Below, piece by piece: positions 7,608 to 18,072 of a stretch of DNA of 60,241 nucleotides. Source of the DNA: an uncultured Bacteroidales bacterium. Lineage in GTDB: Bacteria; Bacteroidota; Bacteroidia; Bacteroidales; Muribaculaceae. The DNA lies in NCBI GenBank assembly GCA_902785925.1, contig CADAAI010000016.1, forward strand, positions 1 through 60,241. The letters run 5' to 3'. Below the pieces are notes generated by a model. The model was not told the origin of the DNA, searched no databases, and saw only the letters and a list, made by a program, of their open reading frames with translations. Both the position numbers and the translations under genes were made by a program. The number at the start of each line of letters is the position of its first letter. Positions within the stretch are counted from its first letter, which is position 1.

Positions 7608-9308
7608 ATGCTTCAAATCCGATGTAAAAACAACAATGTGACTCGAGAGTTCCCCGAAGGAACCTCTCTGCTCGAAGTCTACAATGCCTTTGCACCCGAA
7701 CTCAACTTCAAGTATCCCGTGGTCTCGGCCAAGGTAAACAATGCCTCGCAGGGATTGAAGTTTAGGCTCTTCCAGAACCGCGACGTGGAATTCATGGACG
7801 CACGTCGTGGCTCGGGCTATCGAGCCTATGTGCGCTCGCTCTGCTTTGTCCTCTACAAGGCGACCAGCGACACTTGCCCTGGAAGCAAGCTCTTCATTGA
7901 GCACCCCATCTCGGGCGGTTACTACTGCAACCTCAGGAAGAAAAACTTCGAACCTGTTACCGACGAGGACATCGAAAACATTCGCAAGAGAATGCAGGAG
8001 ATTATCAACAACGACATGGTGTTCCACCGCCATGAGGCAACCACCGAGGAGGCCGTGAAAGTGTTTGCCGAGCGTGGATTTGCCGACAAGGTGAAGCTCA
8101 TCGAGTCTAGTGGACAAATCTACTGCGACTACTACACTCTTGAAGACACTGCCGACTATTTCTATGGGCCACTGGTGCCTTCGGCAGGTTATATCAAGGT
8201 GTGGGACGTGGTGCGTTACAAGGATGGTTTGCTCCTGCGCACTCACGACTGGGAAGACCCCGACAAGCTTTCACCTATGCACGACATGCCGCACACGTTT
8301 GAGATGTTTGCCGAAAAAGTACACTGGGATGTAATCATGCGCCAGTCCAACGCTGGCGACGTCAACAAGGCAATCCTCAACGGCCATGCTTCCGAGCTCA
8401 TCCAGGTGAGCGAGGCGCTTCAGGAGAAGAAAATAGTGCAGATTGCCGAAGAGATTAACCGTCGTTTCCGCGACAAGGACAACCCAATACGCATCGTCCT
8501 CATCACTGGCCCGTCGAGCTCAGGAAAGACCACCTTCTGCAAGCGTTTGTCAATCCAACTGCTGGCTTGTGGACTGCGTCCTCTCTCGTTCTCGACCGAC
8601 GATTACTTTGTCAACCGTGTCGACACTCCACTGCTGCCTAACGGCGACTACGACTTCGACAACGTCAAGGCAGTCGACTGTGAGCTGCTCGAAGATCACC
8701 TCATGCGCCTCATGAATGGGGAGCGTGTCGAGATTCCCGAGTACAACTTTGTCACTGGCATGCGGGAGTACAACGGCAAAAAGCTGAAGCTCAAGAACGA
8801 CACCGTGCTCATCATCGAGGGCATACACGCCCTGAACCCAGTCCTCACCGAGAAGATTCCTGATGACAAGAAGTTCAAGGTCTACATCTCCACGCTCACC
8901 AGCATCTCGCTCGACGACCACAACTGGGTCCCCACCAGCGACAACCGCTTGCTGCGACGCATCATCCGCGACTACAACAAGGGAGCTTTCAGTGCCAGGG
9001 AGACCATCAGCCATTGGAAGAATGTGTGCAATGCCGAGGAGAAGTGGATTGCGCCATTCCAGGAAAATGCCGACATGATGTTTAATTCAGCGCTCAACAT
9101 CGAGTTTGCCGTCCTCAGGCCTCATGCCGAGCTCATCCTAACTAGCGTTCCTAAGAACTGCCCCGAGTACAGCGAGGCGCACCGCTTGCTCAAGTTCATC
9201 CACTATTTTATCCCCGTCGACGACAAGGAGATTCCACCCACGAGCATCATGCGAGAGTTCTTGGGAGGATCTAGTTTCAAGTATCCCAACAGAGTGGCAC
9301 AAGACTAG
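7608..9308 (+). CDS. TGS-domain nucleoside kinase (uridine kinase-like)
   Basis: An N-terminal TGS-like domain (residues 1-60, with TREFPEGTSLLEVY) is followed by a threonyl-tRNA-synthetase second-domain-like segment (ISGGYYCNL). From about residue 290 there is a phosphoribulokinase/uridine-kinase domain. Its P-loop is GPSSSGKTTFCKRL near residue 301, followed by FSTDDYFVNR, FDNVKAVDCELL and IIEGIHALNP. The expected reaction is phosphorylation of uridine or cytidine using ATP or GTP, for pyrimidine salvage. The TGS fusion is common in Bacteroidetes and Firmicutes, and its ligand is not established. A bidirectional terminator follows. Confidence 0.85.
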   Translation: MLQIRCKNNNVTREFPEGTSLLEVYNAFAPELNFKYPVVSAKVNNASQGLKFRLFQNRDVEFMDARRGSGYRAYVRSLCFVLYKATSDTCPGSKLFIEHPISGGYYCNLRKKNFEPVTDEDIENIRKRMQEIINNDMVFHRHEATTEEAVKVFAERGFADKVKLIESSGQIYCDYYTLEDTADYFYGPLVPSAGYIKVWDVVRYKDGLLLRTHDWEDPDKLSPMHDMPHTFEMFAEKVHWDVIMRQSNAGDVNKAILNGHASELIQVSEALQEKKIVQIAEEINRRFRDKDNPIRIVLITGPSSSGKTTFCKRLSIQLLACGLRPLSFSTDDYFVNRVDTPLLPNGDYDFDNVKAVDCELLEDHLMRLMNGERVEIPEYNFVTGMREYNGKKLKLKNDTVLIIEGIHALNPVLTEKIPDDKKFKVYISTLTSISLDDHNWVPTSDNRLLRRIIRDYNKGAFSARETISHWKNVCNAEEKWIAPFQENADMMFNSALNIEFAVLRPHAELILTSVPKNCPEYSEAHRLLKFIHYFIPVDDKEIPPTSIMREFLGGSSFKYPNRVAQD

Positions 9309-9337
9309 AACTCACTGTCAACTTAAAACCAAAAAGC

Positions 9338-9368
9338 AACTGCACCGATTTCTCGGTGCAGTTGTTTT
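9338..9368. terminator. bidirectional intrinsic terminator
   Basis: The 11-bp perfect stem caactgcaccg/cggtgcagttg has a tttct-type loop. T-runs follow on both strands (gttttc on plus, gcttttt on minus). It would end both the kinase operon and the convergent mscL gene. Confidence 0.85.
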
Positions 9369-9418
9369 CAATCGCGGGATTCCCTAATCCCTAATCTTTA
9401 AATAACGCAAGCATGCGG

Positions 9419-9811
9419 TTAATCCTTCTTGAGCAAGTCGCGAATCTCGCCCAGGAGTTTCTCCTCGTTGCTTGGTTCGGGTTCTGGAGCTGGCTCCTCC
9501 TCTTTCTTCTTGGTGAGCTTGTTCATGCCCTTAATCATCAAGAAGATACACAGAGCAATGATCAGGAAGTCGATGATGTTCTGGATGAATGTGCCATAAT
9601 TGAGCACAGCAGCATTCTCTCCCTCACCTATCTTGAGGGCGAGCTTGGTAAAGTCTACATTACCGGTAAGCATGCCAATGGCTGGCATGAGCACGTCGTC
9701 GACGAGCGAACTTACAATCTTACCAAATGCACCGCCAATGATTACACCAACGGCCATGTCCATTACGTTGCCCTTCATGGCAAACTCTTTAAATTCTTTT
9801 ACAAAACCCAT
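9419..9811 (-). CDS. mscL: large-conductance mechanosensitive channel MscL
   Basis: This inner-membrane pentameric channel releases solutes upon hypo-osmotic shock. The N-terminal amphipathic segment [15 protein letters not shown] is followed by TM1 ([20 protein letters not shown]), a periplasmic loop and TM2 ([19 protein letters not shown]). The C-terminal cytoplasmic helix is charged with a PAPEPEP linker. Length of 130 aa is typical. It converges on the kinase gene and stands as a single gene. I found no clear promoter match on the minus strand upstream. Confidence 0.95.
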   Translation of the reverse strand: MGFVKEFKEFAMKGNVMDMAVGVIIGGAFGKIVSSLVDDVLMPAIGMLTGNVDFTKLALKIGEGENAAVLNYGTFIQNIIDFLIIALCIFLMIKGMNKLTKKKEEEPAPEPEPSNEEKLLGEIRDLLKKD

Positions 9812-9932
9812 AATGATGTAGTTAATTAAAAATTAATAAATTAAGTGTATTCTAAATTATTAAACATTCTTAATTAAGCATTTTACTTGCAATATTTTAT
9901 GCTCAATCTAAAGCATTTTGCAAAAAAAATAT

Positions 9933-9940
9933 TAATTTTG
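9933..9940 (+). promoter_or_regulatory. putative -7 element for gapA
   Basis: TAATTTTG matches TAnnTTTG and lies 130 bp before the gapA start. A second match, TATTTTTG at 10057-10064, is only 5 bp before the ATG and would give a leaderless message. Neither has a good -33 element. Otherwise 9812-10069 is AT-rich with no gene. Confidence 0.35.
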
Positions 9941-10033
9941 CAGTCGATAAGGCAAGGATCTTATTTTTGGAACCTATGCTCTACTATTGCAATAGTTTGC
10001 GCAAAGATAGAAAAAAATTCTATATAATTATAA

Positions 10034-11107
<1,074 letters not shown>

Positions 11108-11134
11108 TCAGTCTCCGATTTTGAGTTTTACTTA

Positions 11135-11171
11135 GAGCCTGACCTGCATTAACGCAAGTCAGGCTCTTTGA
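11135..11171 (+). terminator. intrinsic terminator of gapA
   Basis: The stem agagcctgac/gtcaggctct encloses a loop ctgcattaacgcaa and is followed by ttgatt. The position, 30 bp after the gapA stop, fits. Confidence 0.75.
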
Positions 11172-11192
11172 TTAATCTTTATAGGGGCGAGA

Positions 11193-11224
11193 TTTGGTGA
11201 TGTGCATTATTATTGCTACCTTTG
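11193..11224 (+). promoter_or_regulatory. promoter for the PAP2-repeat protein
   Basis: TTTG at 11193-11196 and TACCTTTG at 11217-11224 are separated by about 20 bp, the Bacteroidetes sigma consensus. It predicts a short leader before the ATG at 11242 and argues against the upstream GTG start. Confidence 0.7.
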
Positions 11225-11241
11225 AAAACAAAAAAAATACA

Positions 11242-14076
11242 ATGTATAAGCTAATAAAATATATGTGGCTGCTGCTTGTCATGATCTTGACGGCAAACTA
11301 TTCTCACGCTGCTTATGAAGACCTATACCTGCATGGCAACGACATGCCCAATGTACTATTATATCTCCCTGAACCGCCCGACTCAACAATGCTGGCCTTC
11401 AACGGTGACTATGCCCGATGGACGTGGGGAAAAGAGATGCGGTCCACGCCAAGAGGTGAGACTGCCAACGATGATGAGATATTTGGCATAGAGCGCATGT
11501 GCGTTATCTATAGTGACATTCTAGGCATCAACATCAACGAGGAGAGCACTCCAGCAATCTACCGGCTGATGAACCGATCGGGAGAGACGGGCTCTTGCTC
11601 TGGCTTGGCAATGCAACTTGCCTATTTCCGTAAACGACCTTTCTTGCTTATGAATGAGTCCACATGGGGAACCCACGACTCCTACCAAGACCTCAGCAAG
11701 AAAAGCTCCTATCCATCTTCACATGCTGGCTCGGGATGGGGTACTGCACTGGCCCTTGCCGAAATGGCGCCCTACCTGCAAGACACCATCTTGAGACGAG
11801 GATATGAGTATGGCATCAGCCGAGTGATTGTGGGAGCACACTGGCAAAGCGATATCGATGCTGCAATACTTAGCGCCTCGGCTGCAATGGCACGGTCACA
11901 CGCAACTACCGAATACCAGACAGAACTGGCTGCCGCACGTCGAGAATACATGCAACTTACTGGACTCAGCGAAAACCAATTAAATGGCAACACATCACCC
12001 TCGGCACTCAATATTCTTGATGCTCCCGTTATGGGAGATTCCTACTTCTACTATGGCGACGTGGCACCCTACTGGTTGTCAATGGGCGAACGCAACAGCG
12101 AGCGAGGAAGACAAGCCATCATCGATTCCGATCTTAATGATGATGCCGTTATTGAGGGGTTTGCAGAGTGTACAGGAGCTGAAATTTCTGACGACACCAC
12201 ACCATGCATTACTGCGCTTATAAAGTCATCAAAGCTCTTGATAGAGCAGCAGGCTCAAGCAATGAACGGTGACTGGTATCGCCCACACCCTTACGTGCAG
12301 CTAGCCGACACCACCATGCTGCCTGAAGAGGAAGATATTCATAGCAACGAATCGAGTTACCCTTCACCACAAGCCATGGTGGGATGGGGACTAGCACTTC
12401 TACTCACCGAGGTAATGCCCGACTGCCAAGAAGAAATCTTGAAACATGGCTATGACATAGGATGGAGCAGCGTGATAACAGGATACCATTTCCCTACCGA
12501 TGTGCAAGCAGGAAGGGTGATGGCGGCTTGCCTGGTAACAAAGATGCACAACGATGCTGCTTTCAGCAATATGCTTAGAGTAGCTAAGCAGGAATATGCC
12601 GACATGGGTACTAAAAAAACAGTCGGCAACACGAAAGCCCTTTCACCAATCCTGCCATCACCTCCCGACTCGGCAAGTGTGAGCTTTGCTGCCGACTTCT
12701 ATCGTTGGATTTGGGGCAAGGGCATCCGCAACACTGAGCGTGGCGAAATAGCTCGCCACGACTCGCAATGCGACATCAACCGCTTGTGTGACATATATAG
12801 CGGGATTCTAGGAATCGCCATCAACGAGAACTCGTCTCCTGCCATCTTCAACATGATTTCGCAAGCAGCACGAGCTGGTAAAAACACCACCCAGTCAATG
12901 TCAACGGCCCATCACCGCAAGCAACCATTCGTGCTAATGAACGAGCAGCCCTGGGGGATAAACGACTCGGCCAACCCAACATCACCCCCCTCATCCCACG
13001 CTGCAATAGTGTGGAGCACGGCATTAGCAATGGCATCGATGGCACCTCATCTCCAAGACACCATTCTCTCTCGTGCAATGCAATGTGCCAGCAGTGGCGT
13101 AATAACAGGAAATTGCTGGCAGAGCGATGTTGACAATGCCATTTCATGTGGTAGCGCGGCAATGGCACACTTGCGTAGCGACAGCAACTTCATGACTCTC
13201 GCCAATGAAGCACAGAACGAATATCTACAACTAGCAGGACTCACAATCGACGAAATTGGCACACAACAATTTCCATCAATGACCACGATTCTTGGCATGC
13301 CTGCAGGAGTCGACGAAGTGCACTTTTTCTACGACCTTGACAACTACTGGCAAGGAATGGCTCTGCGTGACACCGAGCGAGGACAGCAGGCCAACGAGGA
13401 TGCATCAATCGACATTAGCTATCTCATCAATACCTTCAACAACTGCGTACCCACAATCACTATATCTGAAGACAACACACCTTACATAGCCACCCTCATC
13501 AACTTGTTAGAACTATCTCTGAACTCTCACGCAACCAATCTAAAAAACACCTCAAATAGATTGCGACCCTTCAGGCAGTTTAATGAAACAATACCTTATG
13601 GTGGGGAAGCATGGCATCATAATAACGAGTCGTCCTATCCGTCACGGCATGCCCTAGTGGGATGGGGTCTCGCTCTAGTACTTGCTGAGGTTATGCCCGA
13701 ATACCGCCATAATCTGATAAAACGAGGGTACGACTATGGCGAGAGCCGAGTCATCACGGGATTATGCTATGCTAGCGATGCCAGAGATGCTAGAATCATA
13801 GCCGCAGCAGTGACTAACAAACTACATAATGTCCCTCTTTTCGCATCATTGATAGATAAAGCAAAAGCCGAATATGAGCAATTGAAACCTCCTTATGGCG
13901 ACGTCAATGGCGATTTCACTGTAACAAGTGTTGATGTAACAACTCTTTACAACTGGTTGCTTAACGGAGACGACAGCAATCTAGTCAATGGAGACCTCGA
14001 TGGTAGCGGTAACATCACAGCCGCCGACATCACCATTGTTTACAACATTCTTCTTGGTCAAAATGTAGAAAATTGA
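11242..14076 (+). CDS. secreted protein with four tandem PAP2/acid-phosphatase domains and a dockerin-like C-terminus
   Basis: The ATG at 11242 begins a signal peptide (MYKLIKYMWLLLVMI, cleavage near SHA). Four PAP2 repeats of about 210 residues follow. Repeat 1 keeps the class A phosphatase residues: PSSH (158-161) and SR-x5-H-x3-D (Ser193, Arg194, His200, Asp204). Repeat 2 has PSPQ, with Gln377 replacing His, and Ser410 replacing Arg. Repeat 3 keeps PSSH but has Gly619 and Cys625 in place of Arg and His. Repeat 4 keeps PSRH and SR but has Cys842 in place of the nucleophilic His. Only repeat 1 therefore looks catalytic. Residues 886-940 form two EF-hand loops (DVNGDFTVTSVD, DLDGSGNITAAD). 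The substrate is unknown and export to the surface is inferred. Confidence 0.8.
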   Translation: MYKLIKYMWLLLVMILTANYSHAAYEDLYLHGNDMPNVLLYLPEPPDSTMLAFNGDYARWTWGKEMRSTPRGETANDDEIFGIERMCVIYSDILGININEESTPAIYRLMNRSGETGSCSGLAMQLAYFRKRPFLLMNESTWGTHDSYQDLSKKSSYPSSHAGSGWGTALALAEMAPYLQDTILRRGYEYGISRVIVGAHWQSDIDAAILSASAAMARSHATTEYQTELAAARREYMQLTGLSENQLNGNTSPSALNILDAPVMGDSYFYYGDVAPYWLSMGERNSERGRQAIIDSDLNDDAVIEGFAECTGAEISDDTTPCITALIKSSKLLIEQQAQAMNGDWYRPHPYVQLADTTMLPEEEDIHSNESSYPSPQAMVGWGLALLLTEVMPDCQEEILKHGYDIGWSSVITGYHFPTDVQAGRVMAACLVTKMHNDAAFSNMLRVAKQEYADMGTKKTVGNTKALSPILPSPPDSASVSFAADFYRWIWGKGIRNTERGEIARHDSQCDINRLCDIYSGILGIAINENSSPAIFNMISQAARAGKNTTQSMSTAHHRKQPFVLMNEQPWGINDSANPTSPPSSHAAIVWSTALAMASMAPHLQDTILSRAMQCASSGVITGNCWQSDVDNAISCGSAAMAHLRSDSNFMTLANEAQNEYLQLAGLTIDEIGTQQFPSMTTILGMPAGVDEVHFFYDLDNYWQGMALRDTERGQQANEDASIDISYLINTFNNCVPTITISEDNTPYIATLINLLELSLNSHATNLKNTSNRLRPFRQFNETIPYGGEAWHHNNESSYPSRHALVGWGLALVLAEVMPEYRHNLIKRGYDYGESRVITGLCYASDARDARIIAAAVTNKLHNVPLFASLIDKAKAEYEQLKPPYGDVNGDFTVTSVDVTTLYNWLLNGDDSNLVNGDLDGSGNITAADITIVYNILLGQNVEN

Positions 14077-14084
14077 TGCTAATT

Positions 14085-14116
14085 TTTGTTACTTAGGCCA
14101 TTTTTTAGTAATTTTA
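14085..14116 (+). promoter_or_regulatory. putative promoter for the pyrophosphatase gene
   Basis: TTTG at 14085-14088, then 20 bp, then TAATTTTA (one mismatch to TAnnTTTG) at 14109-14116. The leader to the ATG at 14201 is about 75 nt. Confidence 0.5.
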
Positions 14117-14200
14117 CGCGCTCAAATTATGGCCACACCATAAGATGACATACTAATTATCTATAACATAGACATTTTTATAACAATCTAATATAAGAAT

Positions 14201-16597
14201 ATGAAAAAATTCCTATCCGCATTGGCAATGTTGATGCTACCGGTTTCGCTCATGGCGAGCGAGGCCGACCTGAAAATGCCCGATGGATTCGCGCAAGATC
14301 CTAACACTAGCGTGCTCTATTGGGGATTTCTCATCGTGATTCTTGGTATGCTGTTTGGCCTCTGGCAATTCAGCAAGGTACGCAAACTCAAAGCTCACAG
14401 CTCGATGCTCGAAATTGGTAACGTGATTTTCAAAACATGTTCCACCTATCTCAAGCAGCAAGGCAAGTTCCTGGGCATCCTGTTCCTCTTCATTGGCGCA
14501 GCCATAGCTCTCTATTTCGGTGTGCTATCGGCAATGCCCATTGGTTCGGTACTTCTCATCCTCGCATGGACTGTTATTGGTATCCTTGGATCCTATGCTG
14601 TGGCCTGGTTTGGTGTGCGCATGAACACACTTGCCAACAGCCGCATGGCGTTTGCTTCGCTGCGTCGCCACCCTCTCGACCTGTTGAACATTCCTTTGTC
14701 GGCAGGTATGAGCATTGGCGTCGTTCTCATCTGCGTTGAGTTGCTGTTGATGCTCGTTATCCTCATGTTTATGCCTGAGGATCTAGCTGGTAGCTGCTTC
14801 ATTGGTTTCGCTATTGGTGAGTCGCTCGGAGCAAGTGCTCTCCGCATCGCCGGTGGTATCTTCACTAAGATTGCCGACATTGGCAGTGACCTAATGAAGG
14901 TGGTATTCAAGATTGGCGAGGACGACCCACGCAACCCTGGCGTTATTGCCGACTGTACTGGTGACAACGCTGGCGACTCGATTGGCCCGACTGCCGACGG
15001 TTTCGAAACCTATGGTGTGACAGGTGTGGCTCTGGTATCATTTATCCTGCTGGCTGTCGACCCAAGCTACCAAATCCAGCTCCTCGTGTGGATCTTCGTG
15101 ATGCGCATTCTCGGTGTTGTGACTTCAGTACTCTCCTATTACATCAATGGCGCGCTGTCTAAATCTAAATACAGCAAGGCCGACGATCTCGACTTCGAGA
15201 AGCCACTCACTAGCCTGGTATGGATCACTTCTATATTCTCAATTATTGCTACATTCCTCGCTAGCTACTTCCTGCTCAAGGATCTAGGCAACAACTGGTG
15301 GATTGGTCTGGCAACTATCATCTCTTGTGGAACTCTGGGCGCAGCCCTCATTCCCGAGATTACTAAATTGTTCACTTCTCCCACCTCTACTCACGTAAAA
15401 GAGGTTGTAGAGACTTCTAAGCAAGGCGGTGCTTCTCTCAATATCCTGTCGGGTCTTGTTTCGGGCAACTTCGGTAGCTTCTGGACTGGCATCGTGTTCT
15501 TCGTACTCATGCTCATCGCCTATCTCGCTTCTTCCGAGTTTGCCATGGGCGGACTTCTTGGTCCCTACTTCTCAATCTTCGCATTTGGTCTTGTGGCATT
15601 TGGTATGCTGGGTATGGGTCCTGTTACTATCGCTGTCGACAGCTATGGACCTGTGACCGACAACGCACAATCCGTATATGAACTCTCGCTCATAGAGGAC
15701 GACATCGAGAAGGCTAAGACCGACATCGAGGGCGAGTTTGGATTTACCCCCGACTTCGAGAAGGCCAAGTATTACCTCGAGGCCAACGATGGTGCTGGTA
15801 ACACATTCAAGGCTACTGCTAAACCAGTGCTCATCGGTACTGCCGTGGCAGGTGCAACAACCATGATTTTCTCGCTCATCCTGATGATTCAGCACACTCT
15901 AGGCATCGATCCAGCGAGCATCCTCAATCTACTCAACCCCTACTCTATCCTTGGTTTCATCCTTGGTGGTTGTGTAGTATTCTGGTTCACTGGTTCATCG
16001 ATGCAGGCTGTTACCACTGGTGCCAACCGCGCCGTTGATTTCATCAAGAATAACATCAAGCTCGACGCCAATGCGCCCAAGAAGGCCGACATCAGCAAGA
16101 GCCAAGAGGTTGTGAAAATCTGCACTGAATATGCACAGAAGGGTATGATCAACATCTTCATCGCTATCTTCTGCTTCGCACTTGGCTTTGCATGCCTCTC
16201 GTCCCCAAGCAGCATTGGTGGCGACAACGCGGTATGTCTCTTCGTTAGCTATCTGATCTCTATTGCCGTGTTCGGTTTGTTCCAGGCTGTATTTATGGCC
16301 AACGCTGGTGGTGCATGGGACAACGCCAAGAAGGTAGTAGAGGTTGACCTCAAGGCTAAGGGCACTCCACTGCACGACGCTAGTGTTGTGGGCGACACTG
16401 TTGGTGATCCATTCAAGGATACTAGTTCAGTAGCCTTGAACCCCATCATCAAGTTCACCACTCTCTTTGGTGTGCTTGCAATGGAGATTGCTATCAGCGA
16501 TAGCTTCAAGGACTTGGCGCCCTACTTCGGCATTGCTTTCGTCCTCGTGGCACTTTACTTCGTCTATCGTTCATTCTACAAGATGAAATCATTCTAA
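14201..16597 (+). CDS. hppA: membrane-bound ion-translocating pyrophosphatase (HppA family)
   Basis: The protein couples hydrolysis of pyrophosphate to H+ and/or Na+ export across the inner membrane. It has about 16 hydrophobic segments. The substrate-binding signature is present as EDDPRNPGVIADCTGDNAGD (residues about 242-261), followed by ADGFETYGVTG. The C-terminal GDTVGDPFKDTSSVALNP is also present. The K+-dependence signature reads GNTFKATAK with Lys537. From memory of the family, Lys here marks K+-independent pumps and Ala marks K+-dependent ones, but the residue three positions on is Ala rather than Thr. The pumped ion cannot be decided by eye. A promoter lies upstream and a strong terminator downstream, so it is monocistronic. 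Confidence 0.92.
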   Translation: MKKFLSALAMLMLPVSLMASEADLKMPDGFAQDPNTSVLYWGFLIVILGMLFGLWQFSKVRKLKAHSSMLEIGNVIFKTCSTYLKQQGKFLGILFLFIGAAIALYFGVLSAMPIGSVLLILAWTVIGILGSYAVAWFGVRMNTLANSRMAFASLRRHPLDLLNIPLSAGMSIGVVLICVELLLMLVILMFMPEDLAGSCFIGFAIGESLGASALRIAGGIFTKIADIGSDLMKVVFKIGEDDPRNPGVIADCTGDNAGDSIGPTADGFETYGVTGVALVSFILLAVDPSYQIQLLVWIFVMRILGVVTSVLSYYINGALSKSKYSKADDLDFEKPLTSLVWITSIFSIIATFLASYFLLKDLGNNWWIGLATIISCGTLGAALIPEITKLFTSPTSTHVKEVVETSKQGGASLNILSGLVSGNFGSFWTGIVFFVLMLIAYLASSEFAMGGLLGPYFSIFAFGLVAFGMLGMGPVTIAVDSYGPVTDNAQSVYELSLIEDDIEKAKTDIEGEFGFTPDFEKAKYYLEANDGAGNTFKATAKPVLIGTAVAGATTMIFSLILMIQHTLGIDPASILNLLNPYSILGFILGGCVVFWFTGSSMQAVTTGANRAVDFIKNNIKLDANAPKKADISKSQEVVKICTEYAQKGMINIFIAIFCFALGFACLSSPSSIGGDNAVCLFVSYLISIAVFGLFQAVFMANAGGAWDNAKKVVEVDLKAKGTPLHDASVVGDTVGDPFKDTSSVALNPIIKFTTLFGVLAMEIAISDSFKDLAPYFGIAFVLVALYFVYRSFYKMKSF

Positions 16598-16623
16598 TAT
16601 AGAACGACGATTAATACAACACA

Positions 16624-16663
16624 GTAATCCCTGCCGTCCATCAGCGACAGGGATTACTTTTTA
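16624..16663 (+). terminator. intrinsic terminator of hppA
   Basis: The stem gtaatccctg/cagggattac is extended by inner cg/cg pairs and followed by tttttaa. Confidence 0.85.
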
Positions 16664-16731
16664 ATATATCTTCTAATTAGATTGATAAAACACGTCTCAA
16701 TCAATGTGTTCTATCGGGGTTGAAAAGTTTT

Positions 16732-16763
16732 TTTGCTTATAAGGAAATTTGTATGTAAATTTG
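16732..16763 (+). promoter_or_regulatory. promoter for the namZ operon
   Basis: TTTG at 16732-16735, 20 bp, then TAAATTTG at 16756-16763. This fits the Bacteroidetes consensus with a leader of about 23 nt to the ATG at 16793. Confidence 0.75.
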
Positions 16764-16792
16764 TTGTTCGAATTTAAAACAACACATTTAGC

Positions 16793-18022
16793 ATGAAAAA
16801 CTTAAAATTATTGTCAATCATGTTGGCGGCAATCTTACTGACAGTAGGCGCTATGGCCGATGCTAAGGTGCGCAACAAAGCGCGCAGGAACCATCGTCCT
16901 AAAGTTGCCACAACAGTGATTGTGGGTGCTGAGCGCACAAGCCAATACCTCCCGCTGCTCAAAGGCAAGCGCATCGCGCTACTTAGCAACCAAACTGGTG
17001 TAGTGGGTGCCAAGCATGACAAACACACCCTCGACCTGATGCTCGAGAAGGGCCTCAACGTCACTACCATCTTCTCGCCTGAGCACGGATTCCGTGGCAA
17101 GGCCGATGCTGGCGAACACGTTAGCAGTAGCATCGACGAGAAAACAGGAATCCCAATTGCATCGCTCTATGAGGGAAAGAGTCGCATGCCAAGCAAAGAA
17201 ACTATGGACCGCTTCGACGTCATCGTCACCGATATCCAAGACGTGGGTCTCCGGTTCTACACCTATTATATTACTATGGTCAACTTGATGGATGCTGCAG
17301 CTGCCTATGACAAGGAGTTTGTGGTCTTTGACCGCCCAAACCCCAACGGCATGACAGTCGACGGCCCCATTCTTGATATGAATCTCAAGAGCGGTGTGGG
17401 ATGGTTGCCAATCACCACAGTGCACGGCATGACAATGGGCGAGATAGCGCTCATGACCAATGGCGAGGGATGGCTCAAGGACGGCAAGAAGGTGAAACTT
17501 ACTGTGATTCCATGCAAGAACTACACTCACCAAACCCGCTACCAGCTACCAATAGCTCCGTCACCCAACCTGCCCAACATGCTTTCAATTTACCTATACC
17601 CCTCTACCTGCTACTTCGAGGGTACACCCGTGAGCCTGGGACGTGGTACCGACTGGCCTTTCCAAGTCTATGGCCACCCCGATATGAAGGGCTATGACTT
17701 CTCGTTCACTCCCACCAGCCGTCCTGGCGCCAAGACTCCACCACAAATGGACAAACTGTGCCATGGCGTCGATCTTCACAATCTCAAAGCCGAGGACGTG
17801 ATAGCACAAGGCATGAATTTAGAGTATGTAATCGATGCCTACAACAACCTGAAAATTGGCGACAAGTTCTTCACACCATTCTTCGACAAACTTGCAGGCC
17901 GCACCTATATCCGCGAAATGATACAGGCTGGTAAGAGCGCCAACGAAATTCGCGCGTGCTGGCAAGACGACGTGGCGAAATTCAAAAAACAGCGCCGTCC
18001 CTACCTCCTCTATCCTGAATAA
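16793..18022 (+). CDS. namZ: exo-beta-N-acetylmuramidase NamZ (DUF1343)
   Basis: NamZ enzymes release MurNAc from the non-reducing end of peptidoglycan fragments. A signal peptide (MKNLKLLSIMLAAILLTVGA, cleavage near AMADA) points to the periplasm. Family motifs are LLSNQTGV, TTIFSPEHGFRG, DVIVTDIQDVGLRFYTYY and VFDRPNPNG, with LSIYLYPSTCYFEGTPVSLG further on. The 409-aa length matches DUF1343. The next gene, a sodium/solute symporter 50 bp downstream, would be well placed to import the MurNAc product, as in the muropeptide salvage known from Tannerella. No MurNAc kinase or MurQ is in the window. Confidence 0.88.
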   Translation: MKNLKLLSIMLAAILLTVGAMADAKVRNKARRNHRPKVATTVIVGAERTSQYLPLLKGKRIALLSNQTGVVGAKHDKHTLDLMLEKGLNVTTIFSPEHGFRGKADAGEHVSSSIDEKTGIPIASLYEGKSRMPSKETMDRFDVIVTDIQDVGLRFYTYYITMVNLMDAAAAYDKEFVVFDRPNPNGMTVDGPILDMNLKSGVGWLPITTVHGMTMGEIALMTNGEGWLKDGKKVKLTVIPCKNYTHQTRYQLPIAPSPNLPNMLSIYLYPSTCYFEGTPVSLGRGTDWPFQVYGHPDMKGYDFSFTPTSRPGAKTPPQMDKLCHGVDLHNLKAEDVIAQGMNLEYVIDAYNNLKIGDKFFTPFFDKLAGRTYIREMIQAGKSANEIRACWQDDVAKFKKQRRPYLLYPE

Positions 18023-18072
18023 ATCTTTAACACTATCTTCAATAAACAATAAACGAACAACGATAAACTAAT

